A DNA stretch of 64,000 nt. Source: Coriaria nepalensis (lineage: Eukaryota; Streptophyta; Magnoliopsida; Cucurbitales; Coriariaceae). A model generated the notes under the pieces. The model worked only from the letters and a program-made list of their open reading frames with translations, was not told the DNA's origin and made no database searches. The DNA lies in the NCBI GenBank assembly GCA_027186245.1, contig CP114481.1, positions 38,471,501-38,535,500 of the forward strand, written 5' to 3'. The stretch's first letter is position 1. Every line of letters begins with the position of its first letter. Below are positions 48,476-63,480 of the stretch, piece by piece. A program made the position numbers and the translations under genes.

Positions 48476-51400
48476 GATCAATGCAAGGAAAGTGTGCATT
48501 CGTTTAACCTTAAAATCATTTCAATGAGTCATTTCAAGTCAATAACTTATTTCAAAGCAAGTCGAACGAATTCTATTTTTGCACTACAAACAGAAGTTTT
48601 TTGCATAACTTCCAAATGATCAATGCAAGGAAAGTCTGCATTCGTTTAACCTTTAAATCATTTCAATGAGTCATTTCAAGTCAATATCTTATTTCAAAGC
48701 AAGTCGAACGAATTCAATTTTTGCACTACAAACACAAGTTTTGTGCATAACTTGCAAATGATCAATGCAAGGAAAGTGTGCATTCGTTTAACCTTAAAAT
48801 CATTTCAATGAGTCATTTCAAGTCAATAACTTATTTCAAAGCAAGTCGAACGAATTCTATTTTTGCACTACAAACAGAAGTTTTTTGCATAACTTCCAAA
48901 TGATCAATGCAAGGAAAGTCTGCATTCGTTTAACCTTTAAATCATTTCAATGAGTCATTTCAAGTCAATATCTTATTTCAAAGCAAGTCGAACGAATTCA
49001 ATTTTTGCACTACAAACACAAGTTTTGTGCATAACTTGCAAATGATCAATGCAAGGAAAGTGTGCATTCGTTTAACCTTAAAATCATTTCAATGAGTCAT
49101 TTCAAGTCAATATCTTATTTCAAAGTAATTCGAACGACCACTATTTTTGCACTACAAATGCAAGTTTTCTGCATAACTTGCACATGATCAATGCAAGGAA
49201 ACTGTGCATTCGTTTAACCTTATAATCATTTCAATGTGTCATTTCAAGTCAATAACTTATTTCAAAGCAAGTCGAACGAATTCTATTTTTGCACTACAAA
49301 CACAAGTTTTGTGCATAACTTGCAAGTGATCAATGCAAGGAAAGTGTGCATTCGTTTAACCTTAAAATCATTTCAATGAGTCATTTCAAGTCAATAACTT
49401 ATTTCAAAGCAAGTCGAACGAATTCTATTTTTGCACTACAAACAGAAGTTTTTTGCATAACTTGCAAATGATCAATGCAAGGAAAGTGTGCATTCGTTTA
49501 ACCTTTAAATCATTTCAATGAGTCATTTCAAGTCAATAACTTATTTCAAAGCAAGTCGAACGAATTCAATTTTTGCACTACAAACACAAGTTTTGTGCAT
49601 AACTTGCAAATGATCAACGCAAGGAATGTGTGCATTCGTTTAACCTTAAAATCATTTCAAAGAGACATTTCAAGTCAATATCTTATTTCAAAGTAATTCG
49701 AACGAGCACTATTTTTGCACTACAAATGCAAGTTTTGTGCATAACTTGCACATGATCAATGCAAGGAAACTGTGCATTCGTTTAACCTTAAAATCATTTC
49801 AATGTGTCATTTCAAGTCAATAACTTATTTCAAAGCAAGTCGAACGAATTCTATTTTTTCACTACAAACAGAAGTATTGTGCATAACTTGCAAATGATCA
49901 ATGCAAGGAAAGTGTGCATTCGTTTAACCTTAAAATCATTTCAATGAGTCATTTCAAGTCAATATCTTATTTCAAAGTAATTCGAACGAGCACTATTTTT
50001 GCACTACAAATGCAAGTTTTCGGCATAACTTGCAAATGATCAATGCAAGGAAAGTGTGCATTCGTTTTACCTTTAAATCATTTCAATGAGTCATTTCAAG
50101 TCAATAACTTATTTCAAAGCAAGTCGAACGAATTCAATTTTTGCACTACAAACACAAGTTTTGTGCATAACTTGCAAATGATCAATGCAAGGAAAGTGTG
50201 CATTCGTTTAACCTTAAAATCATTTCGACGAGTCATTTCAAGTCAATATCTTATTTCAAAGTAATTCGAACGAGCACTATTTTTGCACTACAAATGCAAG
50301 TTTTCGGCATAACTTGCAAATGATCAATGCAAGGAAAGTGTGCATTCGTTTAACCTTAAAATCATTTCAATGAGTCATTTCAAGTCAATAACTTATTTCA
50401 AAGCAAGTCGAACGAATTCTATTTTTGCACTACAAACAGAAGTTTTTTGCATAACTTCCAAATGATCAATGCAAGGAAAGTCTGCATTCGTTTAACCTTT
50501 AAATCATTTCAATGAGTCATTTCAAGTCAATATCTTATTTCAAAGCAAGTCGAACGAATTCAATTTTTGCACTACAAACACAAGTTTTGTGCATAACTTG
50601 CAAATGATCAATGCAAGGAAAGTGTGCATTCGTTTAACCTTAAAATCATTTCAATGAGTCATTTCAAGTCAATAACTTATTTCAAGGCAAGTCGAACGAA
50701 TTCTATTTTTGCACTACAAACAGAAGTTTTTTGCATAACTTCCAAATGATCAATGCAAGGAAAGTCTGCATTCGTTTAACCTTTAAATCATTTCAATGAG
50801 TCATTTCAAGTCAATATCTTATTTCAAAGCAAGTCGAACGAATTCAATTTTTGCACTACAAACACAAGTTTTGTGCATAACTTGCAAATGATCAATGCAA
50901 GGAAAGTGTGCATTCGTTTAACCTTAAAATCATTTCAATGAGTCATTTCAAGTCAATATCTTATTTCAAAGTAATTCGAACGAGCACTATTTTTGCACTA
51001 CAAATGCAAGTTTTCGGCATAACTTGCAAATGATCAATGCAAGGAAAGTGTGCATTCGTTTTACCTTTAAATCATTTCAATGAGTCATTTCAAGTCAATA
51101 ACTTATTTCAAAGCAAGTCGAACGAATTCAATTTTTGCACTACAAACACAAGTTTTGTGCATAACTTGCAAATGATCAATGCAAGGAAAGTGTGCATTCG
51201 TTTAACCTTAAAATCATTTCGACGAGTCATTTCAAGTCAATATCTTATTTCAAAGTAATTCGAACGAGGACTATTTTTGCACTACAAATGCAAGTTTTCG
51301 GCATAACTTGCAAATGATCAATGCAAGGAAAGTGTGCATTCGTTTTACCTTTAAATCATTTCAATGAGTCATTTCAAGTCAATAACTTATTTCAAAGCAA

Positions 51401-54400
51401 GTCAAACGAATTCTATTTTTGCACTACAAACACAAGTTTTGTGCATAACTTGCAAATGATCAATGCAAGGAAAGTGTGCATTCGTTTAACCTTAAAATCA
51501 TTTCAATGAGTCATTTCAAGTCAATATCTTATTTCAAAGTAATTCGAACGACCACTATTTTTGCACTACAAACACAAGTTTTGTGCATAACTTGCAAATG
51601 ATCAATGCAAGGAAAGTGTGCATTAGTTTAACCTTAAAATCATTTCAATGAGTCATTTCAAGTCAATATCTTATTTGAAAGTAATTTGAACGAGCCCTAT
51701 TTTTGCACTACAAATGCAAGTTTTCTGCATAACTTGCAAATGATCAATGCAAGGAAAGTGTGCATTCGTTTAACCTTAAAATAATTTCAATGAGTCATTT
51801 CAAGTCAATAACTTATTTCAAAGCAAGTCGAACGAATTCTATTTTTGCACTACAAACACAAGTTTTGTGCATAACTTGCAAGTGATCAATGCAAGGAAAG
51901 TGTGCATTCGTTTAACCTTAAAATCATTTCAATGAGTCATTTCAAGTCAATAACTTATTTCAAAGCAAGTCGAACGAATTCTATTTTTGCACTACAAAGA
52001 GAAGTTTTTTGCATAACTTCCAAATGATCAATGCAAGGAAAGTCTGCATTCGTTTAACCTTTAAATCATTTCAATGAGTCATTTCAAGTCAATATCTTAT
52101 TTCAAAGCAAGTCGAACGAATTCAATTTTTGCACTACAAACACAAGTTTTGTGCATAACTTGCAAATGATCAATGCAAGGAAAGTGTGCATTCGTTTAAC
52201 CTTAAAATCATTTCAATGAGTCATTTCAAGTCAATATCTTATTTCAAAGTAATTCGAACGACCACTATTTTTGCACTACAAATGCAAGTTTTCTGCATAA
52301 CTTGCACATGATCAATGCAAGGAAACTGTGCATTCGTTTAACCTTAAAATCATTTCAATGAGTCATTTCAAGTCAATAACTTATTTCAAAGCAAGTCGAA
52401 CGAATTCTATTTTTGCACTACAAACACAAGTTTTGTGCATAACTTGCAAGTGATCAATGCAAGGAAAGTGTGCATTCGTTTAACCTTAAAATCATTTCAA
52501 TGAGTCATTTCAAGTCAATAACTTATTTCAAAGCAAGTCGAACGAATTCTATTTTTGCACTACAAACAGAAGTTTTTTGCATAACTTGCAAATGATCAAT
52601 GCAAGGAAAGTGTGCATTCGTTTAACCTTTAAATCATTTCAATGAGTCATTTCAAGTCAATAACTTATTTCAAACCAAGTCGAACGAATTCAATTTTTGC
52701 ACTACAAACACAAGTTTTGTGCATAACTTGCAAATGATCAACGCAAGGAATGTGTGCATTCGTTTAACCTTAAAATCATTTCAAAGAGACATTTCAAGTC
52801 AATATCTTATTTCAAAGTAATTCGAACGAGCACTATTTTTGCACTACAAATGCAAGTTTTGTGCATAACTTGCACATGATCAATGCAAGGAAACTGTGCA
52901 TTCGTTTAACCTCAAAATCATTTCAATGTGTCATTTCAAGTCAATAACTTATTTCAAAGCAAGTCGAACGAATTCTATTTTTTCACTACAAACAGAAGTA
53001 TTGTGCATAACTTGCAAATGATCAATGCAAGGAAAGCGTGCATTCGTTTAACCTTAAAATCATTTCAATGAGTCATTTCAAGTCAATATCTTATTTCAAA
53101 GTAATTCGAACGAGCACTATTTTTGCACTACAAATGCAAGTTTTCGGCATAACTTGCAAATGATCAATGCAAGGAAAGTGTGCATTCGTTTTACCTTTAA
53201 ATCATTTCAATGAGTCATTTCAAATCAATAACTTATTTCAAAGCAAGTCGAACGAATTCAATTTTTGCACTACAAACACAAGTTTTGTGCATAACTTGCA
53301 AATGATCAATGCAAGGAAAGTGTGCATTCGTTTAACCTTAAAATCATTTCGACGAGTCATTTCAAGTCAATATCTTATTTCAAAGTAATTCGAACGAGCA
53401 CTATTTTTGCACTACAAATGCAAGTTTTCGGCATAACTTGCAAATGATCAATGCAAGGAAAGTGTGCATTCGTTTTACCTTTAAATCATTTCAATGAGTC
53501 ATTTCAAGTCAATAACTTATTTCAAAGCAAGTCAAACGAATTCTATTTTTGCACTACAAACACAAGTTTTGTGCATAACTTGCAAATGATCAATGCAAGG
53601 AAAGTGTGCATTCGTTTAACCTTAAAATCATTTCAATGAGTCATTTCAAGTCAATATCTTATTTCAAAGTAATTCGAACGACCACTATTTTTGCACTACA
53701 AACACAAGTTTTGTGCATAACTTGCAAATGATCAATGCAAGGAAAGTGTGCATTAGTTTAACCTTAAAATCATTTCAATGAGTCATTTCAAGTCAATATC
53801 TTATTTGAAAGTAATTTGAACGAGCCCTATTTTTGCACTACAAATGCAAGTTTTCTGCATAACTTGCAAATGATCAATGCAAGGAAAGTGTGCATTCGTT
53901 TAACCTTAAAATAATTTCAATGAGTCATTTCAAGTCAATAACTTATTTCAAAGCAAGTCGAACGAATTCTATTTTTGCACTACAAACACAAGTTTTGTGC
54001 ATAACTTGCAAGTGATCAATGCAAGGAAAGTGTGCATTCGTTTAACCTTAAAATCATTTCAATGAGTCATTTGAAGTCAATAACTTATTTCAAAGCAAGT
54101 CGAACGAATTCTATTTTTGCACTACAAACACAAGTTTTCTGCATAACTTGCAAATGATCAATGCAAGGAAAGTGTGCATTCGTTGAACCTTAAAATCATT
54201 TCATTGAGTCATTTCAAGTCAATATCTTATTTCAAAGAAATTTGAACGAGCACTATTTTTGCACTACAAATGCAAGTTTTCGGCATAACTTCCAAATGAT
54301 CAATGCAAGAAAAGTGTGCATTCGTTTTACCTTTAAATCATTTCAATGAGTCATTTCAAGTCAATAACTTATTTCAAAGCAAGTCGAACGAATTCAATTT

Positions 54401-57120
54401 TTGCACTACAAACACAAGTTTTGTGCATAACTTGCAAGTGATCAATGCAAGGAAAGTGTGCATTCGTTTAACCTTAAAATCATTTCAATGAGTCATTTCA
54501 AGTCAATAACTTATTTCAAAGCAAGTCGAACGAATTCTATTTTTGCACTACAAAGAGAAGTTTTTTGCATAACTTCCAAATGATCAATGCAAGGAAAGTC
54601 TGCATTCGTTTAACCTTTAAATCATTTCAATGAGTCATTTTAAGTCAATATCTTATTTCAAAGCAAGTCGAACGAATTCAATTTTTGCACTACAAACACA
54701 AGTTTTGTGCATAACTTGCAAATGATCAATGCAAGGAAAGTGTGCATTCGTTTAACCTTAAAATCATTTCAATGAGTCATTTCAAGTCAATAACTTATTT
54801 CAAAGCAAGTCGAACGAATTCTATTTTTGCACTACAAACAGAAGTTTTTTGCATAACTTCCAAATGATCAATGCAAGGAAAGTCTGCATTCGTTTAACCT
54901 TTAAATCATTTCAATGAGTCATTTCAAGTCAATATCTTATTTCAAAGCAAGTCGAACGAATTCAATTTTTGCACTACAAACACAAGTTTTGTGCATAACT
55001 TGCAAATGATCAATGCAAGGAAAGTGTGCATTCGTTTAACCTTAAAATCATTTCAATGAGTCATTTCAAGTCAATATCTTATTTCAAAGTAATTCGAACG
55101 ACCACTATTTTTGCACTACAAATGCAAGTTTTCTGCATAACTTGCACATGATCAATGCAAGGAAACTGTGCATTCGTTTAACCTTAAAATCATTTCAATG
55201 AGTCATTTCAAGTCAATAACTTATTTCAAAGCAAGTCGAACGAATTCTATTTTTGCACTACAAACACAAGTTTTGTGCATAACTTGCAAGTGATCAATGC
55301 AAGGAAAGTGTGCATTCGTTTAACCTTAAAATCATTTCAATGAGTCATTTCAAGTCAATAACTTATTTCAAAGCAAGTCGAACGAATTCTATTTTTGCAC
55401 TACAAACAGAAGTTTTTTGCATAACTTGCAAATGATCAATGCAAGGAAAGTGTGCATTCGTTTAACCTTTAAATCATTTCAATGAGTCATTTCAAGTCAA
55501 TAACTTATTTCAAAGCAAGTCGAACGAATTCAATTTTTGCACTACAAACACAAGTTTTGTGCATAACTTGCAAATGATCAACGCAAGGAATGTGTGCATT
55601 CGTTTAACCTTAAAATCATTTCAAAGAGACATTTCAAGTCAATATCTTATTTCAAAGTAATTCGAACGAGCACTATTTTTGCACTACAAATGCAAGTTTT
55701 GTGCATAACTTGCACATGATCAATGCAAGGAAACTGTGCATTCGTTTAACCTTAAAATCATTTCAATGTGTCATTTCAAGTCAATAACTTATTTCAAAGC
55801 AAGTCGAACGAATTCTATTTTTTCACTACAAACAGAAGTATTGTGCATAACTTGCAAATGATCAATGCAAGGAAAGTGTGCATTCGTTTAACCTTAAAAT
55901 CATTTCAATGAGTCATTTCAAGTCAATATCTTATTTCAAAGTAATTCGAACGAGCACTATTTTTGCACTACAAATGCAAGTTTTCGGCATAACTTGCAAA
56001 TGATCAATGCAAGGAAAGTGTGCATTCGTTTTACCTTTAAATCATTTCAATGAGTCATTTCAAGTCAATAACTTATTTCGAAGCAAGTCGAACGAATTCA
56101 ATTTTTGCACTACAAACACAAGTTTTGTGCATAACTTGCAAATGATCAATGCAAGGAAAGTGTGCATTCGTTTAACCTTAAAATCATTTCGACGAGTCAT
56201 TTCAAGTCAATATCTTATTTCAAAGTAATTCGAACGAGCACTATTTTTGCACTACAAATGCAAGTTTTCGGCATAACTTGCAAATGATCAATGCAAGGAA
56301 AGTGTGCATTCGTTGTACCTTTAAATCATTTCAATGAGTCATTTCAAGTCAATAACTTATTTCAAAGCAAGTCAAACGAATTCTATTTTTGCACTACAAA
56401 CACAAGTTTTGTGCATAACATGCAAATGATCAATGCAAGGAAAGTGTGCATTCGTTTAACCTTAAAATCATTTCAATAAGTCATTTCAAGTCAATATCTT
56501 ATTTCAAAGTAATTCGAACGACCACTATTTTTGCACTACAAACACAAGTTTTGTGCATAACTTGCAAATGATCAATGCAAGGAAAGTGTGCATTAGTTTA
56601 ACCTTAAAATCATTTCAATGAGTCATTTCAAGTCAATATCTTATTTGAAAGTAATTTGAACGAGCCCTATTTTTGCACTACAAATGCAAGTTTTCTGCAT
56701 AACTTGCAAATGATCAATGCAAGGAAAGTGTGCATTCGTTTAACCTTAAAATAATTTCAATGAGTCATTTCAAGTCAATAACTTATTTCAAAGCAAGTCG
56801 AACGAATTCTATTTTTGCACTACAAACACAAGTTTTGTGCATAACTTGCAAGTGATCAATGCAAGGAAAGTGTGCATTCGTTTAACCTTAAAATCATTTC
56901 AATGAGTCATTTGAAGTCAATAACTTATTTCAAAGCAAGTCGAACGAATTCTATTTTTGCACTACAAACACAAGTTTTCTGCATAACTTGCAAATGATCA
57001 ATGCAAGGAAAGTGTGCATTCGTTGAACCTTAAAATCATTTCATTGAGTCATTTCAAGTCAATATCTTATTTCAAAGAAATTTGAATGAGCACTATTTTT
57101 GCACTACAAATGCAAGTTTT
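48475..57120 (+). repeat. Layered duplications with offsets 3,124, 2,130 and 2,840 bp
   Basis: Satellite monomers only. ACGCAAGGAATGTG with AGAGACATTTC is seen three times, with CGCAAGG at 49,618, 52,742 and 55,582. GAAGTATTG is at 49,871, 52,995 and 55,835. Offsets are 22 and 20 monomers. The 51.0-51.9 kb segment matches 53.1-54.1 kb at 2,130 bp (GCATTAGTTTAACC, CATTAG at 51,621/53,751). About 52.0-54.28 kb matches 54.84-57.12 kb at 2,840 bp. ACAAAGAGAAG at 51,995 and 54,551 gives a 2,556-bp offset at the left edge, implying an extra two monomers (284 bp) were added afterwards. Confidence 0.8.
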
Positions 57121-60100
57121 GTGCATAACTTGCAAGTAATCAATGCAAGGAAAGTTTGCATTCGTTTAACCTTAAAATCATTTCAATGAGTCATTTCAAG
57201 TCGATATCTTATTTCAAAGCAAGTCGAACGAATTCTATTTACTACAAACACACGTTTTGTGCATAACTTGCAAATGATCAATGCAAGGAAAGTGTGCATT
57301 CGTTTAACCTTAAAATCATTTCAATGAGTCATTTCAAGTCAATATCTTATTTCAAAGCAAGTCGAACGAATTCTATATTTGCACTACAAACACAAGTTTT
57401 GTGCATAACTTGCAAATGATCAATGCAAGGAAAGTGTGCATTCGTTTAACCTTAAAATCATTTCAATGAGTCATTTCAAGTCAATAACTTATTTCAAAGC
57501 AAGTCGAACGAATTCTATTTTTGCACTACAAACACAAGTTTTGTGCATAACTTGCAAATGATCAATGCAAGGAAAGTGTGCATTAGTTTAACATTAAAAT
57601 CATTTCAATGAGTCATTTCAAGTCAATATCTTATTTGAAAGTAATTTGAACGAGCCCTATTTTTGCACTACAAATGCAAGTTTTCTGCATAACTTGCAAA
57701 TGATCAATGCAAGGAAAGTGTGCATTCGTTTAACCTTAAAATCATTACAATGAGTCATTTCAAGTCAATAACTTATTTCAAAGCAAGTCGAACGAATTCT
57801 ATTTTTGCACTACAAACACAAGTTTTGTGCATAACTTGCAAGTGATCAATGCAAGGAAAGTGTGCATTCGTTTAACCTTAAAATCATTTCAATGAGTCAT
57901 TTGAAGTCAATAACTTATTTCAAAGCAAGTCGAACGAATTCTATTTTTGCACTACAAACACAAGTTTTCTGCATAACTTGCAAATGATCAATGCAAGGAA
58001 AGTGTGCATTCGTTGAACCTTAAAATCATTTCATTGAGTCATTTCAAGTCAATATCTTATTTCAAAGAAATTTGAACGAGCACTATTTTTGCACTACAAA
58101 TGCAAGTTTTGTGCATAACTTGCAAGTAATCAATGCAAGGAAAGTTTGCATTCGTTTAACCTTAAAATCATTTCAATGAGTCATTTCAAGTTGATATCTT
58201 ATTTCAAAGCAAGTCGAACGAATTCTATTTTTGCACTACAAACACACGTTCTGTGCATAACTTGCAAATGATCAATGCAAGGAAAGTGTGCATTCGTTTA
58301 ACCTTAAAATCATTTCAATGAGTCATTTCCAGTCAATAACTTATTTCAAAGCAAGTCGAAAGAATTCTATTTTTGCACTACAAATACAAATTTTGGGCAT
58401 AACTTGCAAATGATCAATGCGAGGAAAGTGTGCATTTGTTTAACCTTAAAATCATTGCAATGAGTCATTTCAAGTCAATAACTTATTTCAAAGCAAGTCG
58501 AACGAATTCTATTTTTGCACTACAAACACACGTTTTGTGCATAACTTGCAAATGATCAATGCAAGGAAAGTGTGCATTCGTTTAACCTTAAAATCATTTC
58601 AATGAGTCATTTCAAGTCAATATCTTATTTCAAAGCAAGTCGAACGAATTCTATATTTGCACTACAAACACAAGTTTTGTGCATAACTTGCAAATGATCA
58701 ATGCAAGGAAAGTGTGCATTCGTTTAACCTTAAAATCATTTCAATGAGTCATTTCAAGTCAATAACTTATTTCAAAGCAAGTCGAACGAATTCTATTTTT
58801 GCACTACAAACACAAGTTTTGTGCATAACTTGCAAATGATCAATGCAAGGAAAGTGTGCATTAGTTTAACATTAAAATCATTTCAATGAGTCATTTCAAG
58901 TCAATATCTTATTTGAAAGTAATTTGAACGAGCCCTATTTTTGCACTACAAATGCAAGTTTTCTGCATAACTTGCAAATGATCAATGCAAGGAAAGTGTG
59001 CATTCGTTTAACCTTAAAATCATTACAATGAGTCATTTCAAGTCAATAACTTATTTCAAAGCAAGTCGAACGAATTCTATTTTTGCACTACAAACACAAG
59101 TTTTCTGCATAACTTGAAAATGATCAATGCAAGGAAAGTGTGCATTCGTCGAACCTTAAAATCATTTCATTGAGTCATTTCAAGTCAAAATCTTATTTCA
59201 AAGAAATTTGAACGAGCACTATTTTTGCACTACAAATACAAGTTTTGTGCATAACTTGCAAGTGATCAATGCATGGAAAGTGTGCATTCATTTAACCTTA
59301 AAATCATTTCAATGAGTCATTTCAAGTCGATATCTTATTTCAAAGCAAGTCGAACGAATTCTATTTTTGCACTACAAATGCAAGTTTTGTGCATAACTTG
59401 CAAGTGATCAATGCAAGGAAAGTGTGCATTCATTTAACCTTAAAATCATTTCAATGAGTCATTTCAAGTCGATATCTTATTTCAAAGCAAGTCGAACGAA
59501 TTCTATTTTTGCACTACAAACACAAGTTTTGTGCATAACTTGCAAATGATCAATGCAAGGAAAGTGTGCATTCGTTTAACCTTAAAATCATTTCAATGAG
59601 TCATTTCAAGTCAATAACTTATTTCAAAGCAACTCGAACGAATTCTATTTTTGCACTACAAACACAAGTTTTCTGCATAACTTGCAAGTGATCAATGCAA
59701 GGAAAGTGTGCATTCGTTGAACCTTAAAATCATTTCATTGAGTCATTTCAAGTCAATATCTTATTTCAAAGAAATTTGAACGAGCACTATTTTTGCACTA
59801 CAAATGCAAGTTTTGTCCATAACTTGCAAGTGATCAATGCAAGGAAAGTGTGCATTCATTTAACCTTAAAATCATTTCAATGAGTCATTTCAAGTCGATA
59901 TCTTATTTCAAAGCAAGTCGAACGAATTCTATTTTTGCACTACAAACACAAGTTTTGTGCATAACTTGCAAATGATCAATGCAAGGAAAGTGTGCATTCG
60001 TTTAACCTTAAAATCATTTCAATGAGTCATTTCAAGTCAATAACTTATTTCAAAGCAAGTCGAACGAATTCTATATTTGCACTACAAACACAAGTTTTGT

Positions 60101-60285
60101 GCATAACTTGCAAATGATAAATGCAAGGAAAGTGTGCATTAGTTTAACCTTAAAATCATTTCAATGAGTCATTGCAAGTCGATATCTTATTTCAAAGCAA
60201 GTCGAACGAATTCTATTTTTGCACTACAAACACAAGTTTTGTGCATAACTTGCAAATGATCAATGCAAGGAAAGTGTGCATTAGT
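57120..60285 (+). repeat. Block B segment with a 9-mer (1,278-bp) duplication
   Basis: Satellite monomers only. CTATATTTGC heads and GCATTAGTTTAACATTAAAATC (CATTAG at 57,581 and 58,859) repeat with offset 1,278 bp (9 x 142). A 138-bp monomer lies near 57,241, where CTATTTACTAC lacks the four bases TTGC of CTATTTTTGCACTAC. It is the only such copy I noticed. B1 and B4 types alternate more regularly here than further left. Confidence 0.78.
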
Positions 60286-63200
60286 TTAACCTTAAAATCA
60301 TTTCATTGAGTCATTTCAAGTCAATATCTTATTTCAAAGAAATTTGAACGAGCACTATTTTTGCACTACAAATGCAAGTTTTGTGCATAACCTGCAAGTG
60401 ATCAATGCAAGGAAAGTGTGCATTCATTTAACCTTAAAATCATTTCAATGAGTCATTTCAAGTCGATATCTTATTTCAAAGCAAGTCGAACGAATTCTAT
60501 TTTTGCACTACAAACACAAGTTTTGTGCATAACTTGCAAATGATCAATGTAAGGAAAGTGTGCATTCGTTTAACCTTAAAATCATTTCAATGAGTCATTT
60601 CAAGTCAATAACTTATTTCAAAGCAAGTCGAACGAATTCTATATTTGCACTACAAACACAAGTTTTGTGCATAACTTGCAAATGATCAATGCAGGGAAAG
60701 TGTGCATTAGTTTAACCTTAAAATCATATCAATGAGTCATTTCAAGTCAATATCTTATTTGAACGTAATTTGAACGAGCCCTATTTTTGCACTACAAATG
60801 CAAGTTTTCTGCATAACTTGCAAATGATCAATACAAGGAAAGGGTGCATTCGTTTAACCTTAAAATCATTTCAATGAGTCATTTCAAATCAATAACTTAT
60901 TTCAAAGCAAGTCGAACGAATTCTATTTTTGCACTACAAACACAAGTTTTGTGCATAACTTGCAAATGATCAATGGAAGGAAAGTGTGCATTCGTTTAAC
61001 CTTAAAATCATTTCAATGAGTCATTTGAAGTCAATAACTTATTTCAAAGCAAGTCGAACGAATTCTATTTTTGCACTACAAACACAAGTTTTCTGCATAA
61101 CTTGAAAATGATCAATGCAAGGAAAGTGTGCATTCGTCGAACCTTAAAATCATTTCATTGAGTCATTTCAAGTCAAAATCTTATTTCAAAGAAATTTGAA
61201 CGAGCACTATTTTTGCACTACAAATGCAAGTTTTGTGCATAACTTGCAAGTGATCAATGCAAGGAAAGTGTGCATTTATTTAACCTTAAAATCATTTCAA
61301 TGAGTCATTTCAAGTCGATATCTTATTTCAAAGCAAGTCGAACGAATTCTATTTTTGCACTACAAACACAAGTTTTGTGCATAACTTGCAAATGATCAAT
61401 GCAAGGAAAGTGTGCATTCGTTTAACCTTAAAATCATTTCAATGAGTCATTTCAAGTCAATAACTTATTTCAAAGCAAGTCGAACGAATTCTATATTTGC
61501 ACTACAAACACAAGTTTTGTGCATAACTTGCAAATGATCAATGCAAGGAAAGTGTGCATTAGTTTAACCTTAAAATCATTTCAATGAGTCATTTCAAGTC
61601 AATATCTTATTTGAAAGTAATTTGAACGAGCCCTATTTTTGCACTACAAATGCAAGTTTTCTGCATAACTTGCAAATAATCAATGCAAGGAAAGTGTGCA
61701 TTCGTTTAACCTTAAAATCATTTCAATGAGTCATTTCAAGTCAATAACTTATTTCAAAGCAAGTCGAACGAATTCTATTTTTGCACTACAAACACAAGTT
61801 TTGTGCATAACTTGCAAGTGATCAATGCAAGGAAAGTGTGCATTCGTTTAACCTTAAAATCATTTCAATGAGTCATTTGAAGTCAATAACTTATTTCAAA
61901 GCAAGTCGAACGAATTCTATTTTTGCACTACAAACACAAGTTTTCTGCATAACTTGCAAATGATCAATGCAAGGAAAGTGTGCATTCGTTGAACCTTAAA
62001 ATCATTTCATTGAGTCATTTCAAGTCAATATCTTATTTCAAAGAAATTTGAACGAGCACTATTTTTGCACTACAAATGCAAGTTTTGTGCATAACCTGCA
62101 AGTGATCAATGCAAGGAAAGTGTGCATTCATTTAACCTTAAAATCATTTCAATGAGTCATTTCAAGTCGATATCTTATTTCAAAGCAAGTCGAACGAATT
62201 CTATTTTTGCACTACAAACACAAGTTTTGTGCATAACTTGCAAATGATCAATGTAAGGAAAGTGTGCATTCGTTTAACCTTAAAATCATTTCAATGAGTC
62301 ATTTCAAGTCAATAACTTATTTCAAAGCAAGTCGAACGAATTCTATATTTGCACTACAAACACAAGTTTTGTGCATAACTTGCAAATGATCAATGCAGGG
62401 AAAGTGTGCATTAGTTTAACCTTAAAATCATATCAATGAGTCATTTCAAGTCAATATCTTATTTGAACGTAATTTGAACGAGCCCTATTTTTGCACTACA
62501 AATGCAAGTTTTCTGCATAACTTGCAAATGATCAATACAAGGAAAGGGTGCATTCGTTTAACCTTAAAATCATTTCAATGAGTCATTTCAAATCAATAAC
62601 TTATTTCAAAGCAAGTCGAACGAATTCTATTTTTGCACTACAAACACAAGTTTTGTGCATAACTTGCAAATGATCAATGGAAGGAAAGTGTGCATTCGTT
62701 TAACCTTAAAATCATTTCAATGAGTCATTTGAAGTCAATAACTTATTTCAAAGCAAGTCGAACGAATTCTATTTTTGCACTACAAACACAAGTTTTCTGC
62801 ATAACTTGAAAATGATCAATGCAAGGAAAGTGTGCATTCGTCGAACCTTAAAATCATTTCATTGAGTCATTTCAAGTCAAAATCTTATTTCAAAGAAATT
62901 TGAACGAGCACTATTTTTGCACTACAAATGCAAGTTTTGTGCATAACTTGCAAGTGATCAATGCAAGGAAAGTGTGCATTTATTTAACCTTAAAATCATT
63001 TCAATGAGTCATTTCAAGTCGATATCTTATTTCAAAGCAAGTCGAACGAATTCTATTTTTGCACTACAAACACAAGTTTTGTGCATAACTTGCAAATGAT
63101 CAATGCAAGGAAAGTGTGCATTCGTTTAACCTTAAAATCATTTCAATGAGTCATTTCAAGTCAATAACTTATTTCAAAGCAAGTCGAACGAATTCTATAT

Positions 63201-63480
63201 TTGCACTACAAACACAAGTTTTGTGCATAACTTGCAAATGATCAATGCAAGGAAAGTGTGCATTAGTTTAACCTTAAAATCATTTCAATGAGTCATTTCA
63301 AGTCAATATCTTATTTGAAAGTAATTTGAACGAGCCCTATTTTTGCACTACAAATGCAAGTTTTCTGCATAACTTGCAAATAATCAATGCAAGGAAAGTG
63401 TGCATTCGTTTAACCTTAAAATCATTTCAATGAGTCATTTCAAGTCAATAACTTATTTCAAAGCAAGTCGAACGAATTCT
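60285..63480 (+). repeat. 12-mer (1,704-bp) near-tandem duplication
   Basis: About 60,285-61,775 recurs at 61,990-63,480 with offset 1,704 bp (12 x 142). Shared rare variants are AACCTGCAAGTG, ATGTAAGG (60,547/62,251), CATATCAATG, GAACGTAATTTG (60,761/62,465), CAATACAAGGAAAGGG, CAAATCAATAAC, CAATGGAAGG, TTGAAAATGATC and CATTTATTTAACC. I found no difference between the copies when comparing these markers, so it may be the youngest duplication in block B. Confidence 0.85.
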
